DNA from: Candidatus Nanohaloarchaea archaeon
Lineage (GTDB): Archaea > Nanohalarchaeota > Nanosalinia > Nanosalinales > Nanosalinaceae
NCBI GenBank assembly: GCA_014297435.1
Contig: JACOQA010000005.1
Location: 1-62,909, forward strand
Direction of reading: 5' to 3'
DNA: 62,909 nt
Shown: positions 33,231 to 41,358 of the stretch, one piece after another
How the letters are laid out: each line of letters opens with the position of its first letter
Position numbering within the stretch: the first letter of the stretch is position 1
The notes under the pieces: generated by a model
The model's database searches: none
What the model was told of the DNA's origin: nothing
The model's input: the letters and a program-made list of their open reading frames with translations, nothing else
Position numbers and translations under genes: made by a program

Positions 33231-33962
33231 ATGAGCGAGTTAAATAGGCTTCTAATGCCTATGGTGGACGGAAAGCCGAAATACAAGGAAAGAGTCAGAA
33301 TTCTGTCGGTTAACCATAAAGTTGGAGAGGATTCTGTGGTTGTTGAGGTATCAGAGGATGATGAAAATCTGGAATGGCTTCTTCAAGCAAGAGATGTATA
33401 CGAACTTGATTATGACGGTTTTATAACTAATTCAGGTCCTGATGGACCTCCGGGGGACGGAAGAACGCCTTATAAGCCGAATGAGAAGGATAGAGATGCT
33501 ATGACCCAACGACCAGAAGGATACACTATTGATCAGATAGAGAATGTAGATCTTGAGCTAAGAAAGGTAAGGGAGGAGGATATGGCGCAGGATGATCTTT
33601 ACAGGCATTATGAAGCGTTAGAAAAGGACTGGGATCTATCTAATCCGAAAGTAATAATATTTAATACTGTGGTTAAAGGAGATAAAGTGGTTTTAGGTAA
33701 GATACGCTACATTTATTTCCCTAATGAGAACTTAATGACTTGTGACTTTATTTCTATTTCTAAACCTTATACAAAGACAAAAGTATTCCATAAAACTTAT
33801 GATTTTGGGCTTAAAAACCATCCAGGATATGAGGTGGAAGAGGAGCTTGTTTGCAGCTACTGCGATAAATCTAGGATTATTGATAGACTCAAGATGGATT
33901 ACGAAAAAATCCTGACTTTAGAAAATAAACAAAATATCTGTTGGTTCAGAAGACTGAGGTGA
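33231..33962 (+). CDS. Signal-less cassette protein, 243-residue family (cassette A)
   Basis: 243 residues, no signal peptide or membrane helix. Clearly paralogous to 40518-41249: both share R-V-x-x-x-S-[IV]-N, VEVSEDxxNLxWxLQA, DVYExDYxGF, DGPP, RPxGYTID and the near-identical ENLMTCDxISxSKPYT. No known fold recognised. Conserved presence in both cassettes suggests a dedicated chaperone, assembly or modification factor, or a structural subunit carried out with a partner. Confidence 0.7.
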   Translation: MSELNRLLMPMVDGKPKYKERVRILSVNHKVGEDSVVVEVSEDDENLEWLLQARDVYELDYDGFITNSGPDGPPGDGRTPYKPNEKDRDAMTQRPEGYTIDQIENVDLELRKVREEDMAQDDLYRHYEALEKDWDLSNPKVIIFNTVVKGDKVVLGKIRYIYFPNENLMTCDFISISKPYTKTKVFHKTYDFGLKNHPGYEVEEELVCSYCDKSRIIDRLKMDYEKILTLENKQNICWFRRLR

Positions 33963-33971
33963 TACCTTCTT

Positions 33972-36900
33972 ATGCCGGATGAGTCCTACAGTTATGACAC
34001 CAGTACAACAGTTCCTAATGATGCAGGAAAGGTAATAATAGAGGCATATGGCGCTCAAGGAGAATCCTCCAGCAGTGCTAATACTGATGGCGCTACGGCT
34101 CCTAAGACGGCAAGCGGTGGAAATGGAGGCATAATTAAAGTGGAGTATCCTGTAAACGGAGGAGAGACATTATACATTAGGACGGAGGGAGGAGGAAATG
34201 CTGGCAGCACATATGTATCATCAAGTAAATATGTTGATAACCCGGGTTATGTCTATGGTGCAGGCGGAGGTAACGCAGCAGATGTAAGACTTGGTGGAAG
34301 TTCATTATACGACAGGATTGTTGTGGCTGGAGGTGGGGGTGGCGGAGGTTCAGCTTCTACAGGCGCTGATACTTCGGGTTATACATCAGGTGGTGGGGCT
34401 GGAGGAGCCTTACAAGGCGAAGATGCTAATGGCTCATCACCTTCTGGAGGGGGTGGTGGAACTCAGAACTCTGGAGGTTCAGCAGGGAAAGCAGGATATC
34501 ATATTGAGTTAGATGGTAAAAGCGATGGAAGTTCGGGTTCACTAGGCAGTGGAGCTAGTGGATCAAGTCAGGGGACTGATGCCTTTGGTGGTGGGGGTGG
34601 CGGAGGTTACTATGGCGGAGGTTCAGGAGCCGCTCAATACTACTTCAATACAGGTAGTAGTACATACTGGGGGAGAGGAGGAGGTGGTGGATCAAATTAC
34701 TGCGATAGTTCAGGCAATATAATACAGAACCAGCGTGGAGGATCTACAGGATCCGCATCTGTATCTCTAACATGGATTACTCCGCCTAACTCTCCATCCA
34801 GTCTTTCAACTAGTTTCAATAATGGCTCAGTTTCTTTATCGTGGTCTTCGCCTGGAGATTGGGGAGGTGAGACAGGAAGCTATAAGATTTATAGAGGTAA
34901 TTCAAGTGGAAACTACTCTCAGATAGGTACTACTTCGTCCACCTCCTTTACAGATAACAATCCCCTAAATGGTACAAATTACTACGTTGTTAGAGCGACG
35001 AATTCAGTCGGTGACTCTTCATACTCGAATGAGGCTACAGCCACAACGGTGACAGCGCCTTCATCGCCTTCAGGTATTTCTCTTACTGTTAATTCTAATG
35101 ATCAGATAGCTGCTTCGTGGTCTTCCCCTTCAGATTGGGGAGGCGATCAGGGCAATTACCGTGTCCAGATTAACAGGGATGGTAATGGTTGGGTTAACCC
35201 GTCTGGAGGGAATACAACTCCCGGTTCTGGTACTACTTCTGCTAGTTATGGTCCAAATTCGGATAACTCATACAATTCTCAAGTAGGTATCGATTCCAGT
35301 TTCCGTTTCAGAGTCAGAGCTGAAAACTCGGCTGGGAGCTCTGGCTGGACCTACTCTGAGACGGTTTATACAACTCCGACAGCTCCGAAAAAACCTTCTG
35401 TTAACAGGTCTGATGCGAATACTGTTGAAATTTCTTGGACGTCGAACACGGATTTAGGAACGGATGGAAGGACGGATATCGAGTACCGTGAGGATACAGG
35501 TTCAGGGTATAATGGATGGTCAAATGTTGAAACAATCTCTGCGTCAGCTAAAGGAACTCGAAGGACTAGGACCTATAGCGTGTCTTCTGATGGTTTCATG
35601 CAGGAAGACGCCCGTTACCAGTTCAGGCTGGCTCACTACCTTTACCAGGATACGGATGGCGACGGCAATAACACACTATGGGAATCGCCTTACGTCTATG
35701 CTGACTACGGCAATCAGGATAACCTTTATTTTGAGGATGACTTTGAATCAGGAGATCTTTCGAACTGGGATTCTAACAACTTGGCAGGTGATACCGGTGT
35801 AAAGTCAGGTTCCGGACCAGCTGATTTAACGATTAGCGGAGCTGATTCAGGAAGTAACTACTTCTACGGTGAAGGTGTTAATTCGAATGAAGGTACATGG
35901 ATTCAGAAAAACCTTGGCGATCTCTCCTCCGGGTCAGATGTTTTGGTTAGATGTGCTTTCGCCACAGCTTCCCTGGACAGCAACACCGAGGACTTCGGCG
36001 TAAAGTGGTATGATGGCTCTTCATGGAGAAACCTACGACATGTAGGACAGGAATACAATAGACAGGGTTGGTTCGAGTTCCATGCTCTTGTACCTCCATC
36101 ATATCTGTCAAGTGACAGTAGAATCAGGGTAGGAACAACCACACAAGGCGGAATGTATGGAGGCGATTACTATGCCGTTGATCGAGTAATTGTTTCAGAT
36201 GTGCTTCATGAGTATACGAAACCTGCTGCGCCCTCGAGCGTAACGGTTGTAGGTGAGAATGCTTCTGGAACCGTCGATGGCAAACAAACTCCCACAATGA
36301 CTATTGATTGGACAGCAAATCAGTCACATCCTATGACCTTTGACAAGGAGTGGCGGAAGTCAAGCTCATCCTCATGGGATAATACCGAGTGGGGTGGCGG
36401 CAAACCATACAAGATACCAGAGTCGAATAATCCAAAGCTTCTGCATGGGGAAGAGTACGAGATAAGAGTAGGAGGTTTTTACCGACAGTACAGACATGGA
36501 TCTAGAAATAATAAGTGGTGGTCAAACTGGTCCTCTACTATTACTGAGGTAACACCTCTACCAGCTCCATCAGGGGTTTCTGCCTCTGTGGTTGCAAACG
36601 ATCAGATAGACTTGTCCTGGAACGATAACATTAACAACGGAAACTATCACGTCCAGATAAACAGGGATGGTACAGGTTATGTAGATCCGTCAGGAGGAAC
36701 AACTTTGGTCAGTCAAAACACGTCCAGCTCAAGCTATACTCCATCTAGTTCAGGAGGAAGTTCGAAGGATTACGATGCCAACGTTGGTATAGACTCCACA
36801 TTCAGCTTCAGAGTGAGATCGGAGACAGAGCACACTAATTCGTCTTGGAACTCTTCGTCAAAAGTTTACACTCGACCAGTTCCGCCCGGTAATGTAACGG

Positions 36901-38180
36901 TAAATAGACCTGACGCTGTCACAGTTGAGATCTCCTGGGATAATGAGACTAATTACTACGAAGGCGTGGATCTATACTACCGAAAAGACGCCGGATCAGG
37001 ATATGGCAACTGGAAAAAGGATACAAACTATCTAAGCCCGGTTTCATCCATAACTGTCGACACAAGCAAATCCTGGTTCGAGAAGAACGCACGTTACCAG
37101 TTCCGTATCTGGTACTATCAGTCCTATAACGATGGTTCAGGTAATTACTGGCATTCAGACTTTTCATATGCAGATTATGGTAATGAAAATAATGTCTACT
37201 TTGAGGATGATTTCTCCTCTGGAGATGACTCTGCATGGACCTCTTCAACTTACGGTGTAGGGGGGGTGGTTAGCAGCTTAAGCACTGACTTCTCGAACGG
37301 AGAGACAAGTCCTCAGAGCGGCGGTTATGCAGTAGAGTTCGGGGATTCAGGCAATCTACAGAAAGACTTGGGAGATATGTCTGGGGAATCTGACGTCCAT
37401 GTCCGTGTCAGAGTTCAAACCGCCTCAAACGATGTTGATAGTGAAAGAGGAGATGTCTGGTGGTATGATGGATCAACCTGGCAGAACTTGAAGCAGTTTA
37501 TGTGGGAGCTTGACGGTCAGGGCTGGATGGAATACCACATACCTGTTCCGGATTCCTATCTCTCAACCGACAACAAGATTAGAATCGGTCGAGATGAAGG
37601 AGGAGGAGCTGACTGGGTAGCATTTGACAAGATCATAGTATCGGACATTCTCCACGAATATACTATGCCTAGTGCCCCAACTAACCTAGTTTCTAAATCG
37701 ACCGGTATAGACTCCTTAGAACTTTCATGGACGGATAATGCTAACTTCGAGGACAGGTACGAAATATTTTACAGGCAGCAGGGTGCTTCAACTTGGACGA
37801 AAGATCATAATGAACCGACAAACTCCGAAAGCGCTGTTATAAATGGGCTTCCGATAAACACACGTTTTGAGCTTAGGACTCGTGAGGTTGTGGAGCAGTT
37901 TAGAAACGGTTCAGTCAATAGTTGGTGGTACCACGACAACTTACATCCAAACATCTCAACCGCTTTAGCAGAAACCCTGGTCAATACTCCATCCGCTAAT
38001 GTGAAGGTTCCAGTATTCGATTTGCAGGATGTTCAGAGAGATTTCATGAGAACGAAGACTCCTAACGGGATCGGAGCATTGAACTTTGCTCCGCTGAATG
38101 ACGCAGACCTAGATCAGATAAGAGTATACACTGAAAGTTATGGAACTCTCGGTCTGAAAAGTGAGACTGAGAACAACTAG
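33972..38180 (+). CDS. Giant glycine-rich/FN3/jelly-roll surface protein (cassette A)
   Basis: 1402 residues. Residues 1-270 are a glycine-rich domain of the ALK-like type (VAGGGGGGGSASTG, GGGGGGYYGGGSGAA, GRGGGGGSNYC). Then two tandem blocks, each of fibronectin-III modules plus a jelly-roll domain beginning YFEDDF-S-G-D and ending ILHEYT-P-x-A-P. A last FN3 follows and a tail with FMRTKTPNGIGALNFAPLND. No N-terminal signal peptide is visible, odd for such a domain set. Domain content implies glycan or cell binding outside the cell. Confidence 0.8.
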   Translation: MPDESYSYDTSTTVPNDAGKVIIEAYGAQGESSSSANTDGATAPKTASGGNGGIIKVEYPVNGGETLYIRTEGGGNAGSTYVSSSKYVDNPGYVYGAGGGNAADVRLGGSSLYDRIVVAGGGGGGGSASTGADTSGYTSGGGAGGALQGEDANGSSPSGGGGGTQNSGGSAGKAGYHIELDGKSDGSSGSLGSGASGSSQGTDAFGGGGGGGYYGGGSGAAQYYFNTGSSTYWGRGGGGGSNYCDSSGNIIQNQRGGSTGSASVSLTWITPPNSPSSLSTSFNNGSVSLSWSSPGDWGGETGSYKIYRGNSSGNYSQIGTTSSTSFTDNNPLNGTNYYVVRATNSVGDSSYSNEATATTVTAPSSPSGISLTVNSNDQIAASWSSPSDWGGDQGNYRVQINRDGNGWVNPSGGNTTPGSGTTSASYGPNSDNSYNSQVGIDSSFRFRVRAENSAGSSGWTYSETVYTTPTAPKKPSVNRSDANTVEISWTSNTDLGTDGRTDIEYREDTGSGYNGWSNVETISASAKGTRRTRTYSVSSDGFMQEDARYQFRLAHYLYQDTDGDGNNTLWESPYVYADYGNQDNLYFEDDFESGDLSNWDSNNLAGDTGVKSGSGPADLTISGADSGSNYFYGEGVNSNEGTWIQKNLGDLSSGSDVLVRCAFATASLDSNTEDFGVKWYDGSSWRNLRHVGQEYNRQGWFEFHALVPPSYLSSDSRIRVGTTTQGGMYGGDYYAVDRVIVSDVLHEYTKPAAPSSVTVVGENASGTVDGKQTPTMTIDWTANQSHPMTFDKEWRKSSSSSWDNTEWGGGKPYKIPESNNPKLLHGEEYEIRVGGFYRQYRHGSRNNKWWSNWSSTITEVTPLPAPSGVSASVVANDQIDLSWNDNINNGNYHVQINRDGTGYVDPSGGTTLVSQNTSSSSYTPSSSGGSSKDYDANVGIDSTFSFRVRSETEHTNSSWNSSSKVYTRPVPPGNVTVNRPDAVTVEISWDNETNYYEGVDLYYRKDAGSGYGNWKKDTNYLSPVSSITVDTSKSWFEKNARYQFRIWYYQSYNDGSGNYWHSDFSYADYGNENNVYFEDDFSSGDDSAWTSSTYGVGGVVSSLSTDFSNGETSPQSGGYAVEFGDSGNLQKDLGDMSGESDVHVRVRVQTASNDVDSERGDVWWYDGSTWQNLKQFMWELDGQGWMEYHIPVPDSYLSTDNKIRIGRDEGGGADWVAFDKIIVSDILHEYTMPSAPTNLVSKSTGIDSLELSWTDNANFEDRYEIFYRQQGASTWTKDHNEPTNSESAVINGLPINTRFELRTREVVEQFRNGSVNSWWYHDNLHPNISTALAETLVNTPSANVKVPVFDLQDVQRDFMRTKTPNGIGALNFAPLNDADLDQIRVYTESYGTLGLKSETENN

Positions 38181-38221
38181 TTCTCGAATAGTTTTTAATC
38201 AGTGATGAGAACCTAGTTATT

Positions 38222-38569
38222 ATGTCTGAAAAAATCTTTTTGGTTTTAATTTTGCTGTTGTCTGCGGCAGCTGTAACAGCCCCGGCTTCAGAGCCTAGAC
38301 ATCCTCTTTCTCAGGTTTATCCGGTAGACGCCGATCTTAATATGTCGCATCAGGATATCTTCAACGTTACAGAGCTGGATCTTTATTCTGGCTTGGTTTT
38401 CTCCGGAAATAAAATCCAAACTGCTGGTAACGCGAACCTAATTCTATGGAATAACGTGAAAAATAGAATTGATTTGAGTCAAAACGTAAACACCGAGGGA
38501 AACAATATAAATCTGAGCGGAGGCAGCTTGACATCCCAAAAAGAGATATGTGTTGGCAACCAGTGCTAG
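38222..38569 (+). CDS. Sec-exported NVTEL-module protein, copy 2 (cassette B)
   Basis: 115 residues. Signal peptide (LVLILLLSAAAVTAPAS), then the module EPRHPLSQVYPVDADLNMSH, DIFNVTELDLYSGLVFSG, A-N-L-I-L-W. It lacks the tail-fibre-like extension and ends with a Cys-x4-Cys loop. An inverted repeat (CTAGTTCTC with GAGAACCTAG, one bulge) lies at 38178-38215, just upstream, possibly ending cassette A transcription. Confidence 0.75.
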   Translation: MSEKIFLVLILLLSAAAVTAPASEPRHPLSQVYPVDADLNMSHQDIFNVTELDLYSGLVFSGNKIQTAGNANLILWNNVKNRIDLSQNVNTEGNNINLSGGSLTSQKEICVGNQC

Positions 38570-39250
38570 GTGAACGAAATGGAAGATATTGAAGATATCG
38601 TTGATGATGAAGAAACTGCCCGTAAACTCGAAGAAATTATTGAGATGAAAGTAGAGGATAAGCTAAATTCAACTAGAGATGATACTACTCGAGAGGATAT
38701 TTCAGAGAGCGGTTTTTCTCGAAGACAGTTCTTGAAGAAACTGAGTTACGGTGTTTTAGGCATAAGCGCTCTTTCAGTCCCTGTCTCCGGATTTGATGTA
38801 AAATCCTCTGACGGCTTAGAAGTATTTACGAACGCAAAAAAACATTTTGACGTAAATCCGGGAGGTCCTGTCAGTATCAAAAGCGCAAATCTAAACATGA
38901 ACCAGGGAGAGATCAATAGTGCTTCAAACATAAGTTTCGCAAATAATGAGAAAGGCGACTATGATGAGGACGGTTTACTTTACTGGGACAAATCGGCAGG
39001 TCTTTACATAAAGAGCAGTAACTCTTCCGGTTCAGAAACAGGAGGCAGACTCCAGTGGAGCGGAGCAAACGTTACCGCAGGAAACCAGATAAATGTTAGC
39101 TACAGTGGCGAAGATCATCCAACTATTTCAGTTAACGATGGTGCGGGAAGCGGTTTAGATGCAGACAAGATAAAGAACAATCATATTTATGTCCAGTCAA
39201 GTCAACCATCAAGTCCCACTACAAATGACATATGGGTAGATACGAGTTAG
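38570..39250 (+). CDS. Tat-exported surface protein (cassette B)
   Basis: 226 residues from a GTG adjacent to the preceding stop. An acidic coiled-coil N-region of about 48 residues precedes the twin-arginine motif FSRRQFLKKLSYG, an unusually deep position. A hydrophobic segment follows and an acidic beta-rich part with N-x-x-x-G-x-I-x-x-A tail-fibre-like repeats. The end, PSSPTTNDIWVDTS, parallels the end of the cassette A Tat protein. Cytoplasmic N-tail may bind a partner. Confidence 0.7.
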   Translation: MNEMEDIEDIVDDEETARKLEEIIEMKVEDKLNSTRDDTTREDISESGFSRRQFLKKLSYGVLGISALSVPVSGFDVKSSDGLEVFTNAKKHFDVNPGGPVSIKSANLNMNQGEINSASNISFANNEKGDYDEDGLLYWDKSAGLYIKSSNSSGSETGGRLQWSGANVTAGNQINVSYSGEDHPTISVNDGAGSGLDADKIKNNHIYVQSSQPSSPTTNDIWVDTS

Positions 39251-39261
39251 AGGCGGTTTAG

Positions 39262-40224
39262 TTGCCCGAGATAACTTTTCAGACCAATAGCTCCTGGACG
39301 GTTCCATCCGGAATTAACGAAGTGAGAATTGAGTGTTGGGGGGAGGAAGGAGGAGACGGAAGAGGTAACGGCGGTAATGGAGGCTATATAAGGTCTGTGC
39401 ATTCTGTAAACCCGGGAGAGACATTATATATCCGTTTTGAAGGTGGAAGAAGCCCTAGCACCTATTCGGGCGGTAACTCTAAAGACAAAACTGATTTCAC
39501 CGTTAACCCGCCCTCAAGCGGTGATGCTGCAGACGTAAGAAGAGGGGGAACCTCTCTCGACGACAGAATTGCCGTAGCTGGCGGAGGAGGTGCGGGGGGA
39601 GCAGCCTCTAGCGGTCCTGATGAGGTAAATATTTCGGGAGGGGATGGAGGAGCTTTGCAAGGTGAATCTAATGGAAGAGTCAGCGTAGGGGAGGTATATC
39701 CCGAGCAGTGGTGGTTTCAGGCAGGTCAAGGAGGCACTCAGACTTCGGGCGGTGCTGGAGGTATAGGCACAAACGGCAATTATAGAGATGATTCCTGGAC
39801 TGAAGGTTTTAATGAGCCTGATTGGACAGGAAATGATGGTTCTAAAGGTTCTGGAGGTCTTGGGGCAAGAAACAAGCACACTGATACACGTGATGAGTAT
39901 GGTGAAGGTGTTATTGGTGGAGCTGGTGGTGGAGGTTACTATGGCGGAGGTGGCGGTTCAGCAGCCTCAGCCAGAGATCAGGATGATTTTAAATATGTGG
40001 AACTTACCGGTGGTGGCGGAGGCTCTAATTATTCTTCAGGTGATATCCAGCAAAATTCGCGTGGTTCTAACTATGGATCGCCAAAGGTCAAGATAAAATA
40101 TGCTTCGGGAGTAAAGGTTTACACTGGGGGCGGATGGGAGTCTAAACCGATTAAGTACTGGAATGGGAGCTCTTGGAGTAGTGCGCAAGTTAAGTATTGG
40201 AACGGCAGTAGTTGGAAATCTTAG
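39262..40224 (+). CDS. Glycine-rich domain protein (cassette B)
   Basis: 320 residues from a TTG at 39262. It matches the N-terminal 270 residues of the 1402-residue protein: W-x-V-P-x-G-[IN], VAGGGGAGGAASSG, GGALQGE, GGGGYYGGGGGSAAS, GGGGSNYSSG. It ends in two short repeats of K-Y-W-N-G-S-S-W. No signal peptide is visible, as in its homologue. Its 3' end overlaps a minus-strand gene by 4 bp. Confidence 0.75.
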   Translation: MPEITFQTNSSWTVPSGINEVRIECWGEEGGDGRGNGGNGGYIRSVHSVNPGETLYIRFEGGRSPSTYSGGNSKDKTDFTVNPPSSGDAADVRRGGTSLDDRIAVAGGGGAGGAASSGPDEVNISGGDGGALQGESNGRVSVGEVYPEQWWFQAGQGGTQTSGGAGGIGTNGNYRDDSWTEGFNEPDWTGNDGSKGSGGLGARNKHTDTRDEYGEGVIGGAGGGGYYGGGGGSAASARDQDDFKYVELTGGGGGSNYSSGDIQQNSRGSNYGSPKVKIKYASGVKVYTGGGWESKPIKYWNGSSWSSAQVKYWNGSSWKS

Positions 40225-40460
40225 TCTTTTTTCTTCTCTAACATGTTCGCCAACTCCTCACTGTTCTCTACCGGAAAATCGTCTTCATCGCATCTTTCGA
40301 GAAGTCGCATGACCCTCAAATCTTCTCCATCTTCGAGATCTAAAGTTGTTTCAAGTCCATCCGGTAGGTAGGGCACCAAATCCAGTGGTTTTTCGACAGG
40401 ATAATCTGCCATACCGAACATCTCAACAATACTTAATCTGAATTTGTTTCCCTCTTCCAT
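40221..40460 (-). CDS. Small DUF5789-like protein
   Basis: 79 residues from the ATG at 40460 (GGTG ribosome site 6 bp upstream; an in-frame GTG at 40469 overlaps it). The pattern FGMADYPVEKPLDLVPYLPD, acidic centre and a final FPVENSEELANML resembles the haloarchaeal DUF5789 family. It is the only minus-strand gene inside the cassette region and may be a local regulator. Family call is tentative. Confidence 0.5.
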   Translation of the reverse strand: MEEGNKFRLSIVEMFGMADYPVEKPLDLVPYLPDGLETTLDLEDGEDLRVMRLLERCDEDDFPVENSEELANMLEKKKD

Positions 40461-40517
40461 CTTTAACACCTAGGTTAAAATAGTCTTAGTTCTACTATTT
40501 TAATAAGTGTAAGATTA

Positions 40518-41249
40518 ATGGGTAGAGATTTGATAAGGCTTCTTCTGCCTAAGGTCGAGTCGGGTTTAAAGTACGGTGAGAGGGTCAACGTCGTCTCCAT
40601 TAACAGGGAATACTCTGACTCGGCTTTGGTGGAAGTTTCGGAAGATGAACCTAATTTGGACTGGATCCTTCAAGCAAAGGATGTCTATGAGATGGATTAT
40701 AAGGGTTTCGTGAAGAATATCGGGACTGACGGACCACCTAATGATAGAGTCGTCTATGAACCTTCTGAAAGAGAGAAGAGGCACCGGACTAGCATGGAGA
40801 GACCAAAAGGCTACACCATAGATGGTACGGAAGAGATGGATCTAAAGGTCACTAGAGTTGAGAATAATGCTGTAACCGAAGATCAGCTTCCTTCATATTA
40901 TGGGATAATTAGCGATGATTATGATCTTTCTAAAGGAAGACGTTTGAAATTCATATGTCATGTAAAGAATGATAAGGTAGTTTTAGGTAAGACCAGATAT
41001 TTCTACTTTCCAAAAGAAAATTTAATGACTTGTGATTACATTTCAGTTTCTAAACCGTATACAAGAAACCGTGTCTTCCATGAAACTTATCAATTTGGGA
41101 GAAGAGACCACCCAGGATTTGAGGTGGACGAAGAACTCGTATGCAGCTTTTCTGATCCGTCCAAGATAATGAATCGGTTGAAGATGAATTACAGGAAAAT
41201 GAGAGATATTAAGCAAGAAAAAAACAGATGTTGGTACAAAAGAGTGTAG
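40518..41249 (+). CDS. Signal-less cassette protein, 243-residue family (cassette B)
   Basis: 243 residues, the same length as its paralogue at 33231-33962, with the same blocks (LVEVSEDEPNLDWILQAKDV, NLMTCDYISVSKPYTRNRVF, VDEELVCSF). The paralogues differ mostly on the surface and in the middle third. No domain recognised. The separate promoter region and reversed order relative to the glycine-rich gene show the cassette was rearranged after duplication. Confidence 0.7.
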   Translation: MGRDLIRLLLPKVESGLKYGERVNVVSINREYSDSALVEVSEDEPNLDWILQAKDVYEMDYKGFVKNIGTDGPPNDRVVYEPSEREKRHRTSMERPKGYTIDGTEEMDLKVTRVENNAVTEDQLPSYYGIISDDYDLSKGRRLKFICHVKNDKVVLGKTRYFYFPKENLMTCDYISVSKPYTRNRVFHETYQFGRRDHPGFEVDEELVCSFSDPSKIMNRLKMNYRKMRDIKQEKNRCWYKRV

Positions 41250-41358
41250 CTGATCTTCAATCCTCAGAAAACCTTGGGAATTGCTCTTAAGAGTTGTTAT
41301 AGCCGATATTCGATTTCGTTCTTAAATTATTAAATTATCTCGCAATCAATGAATATTT

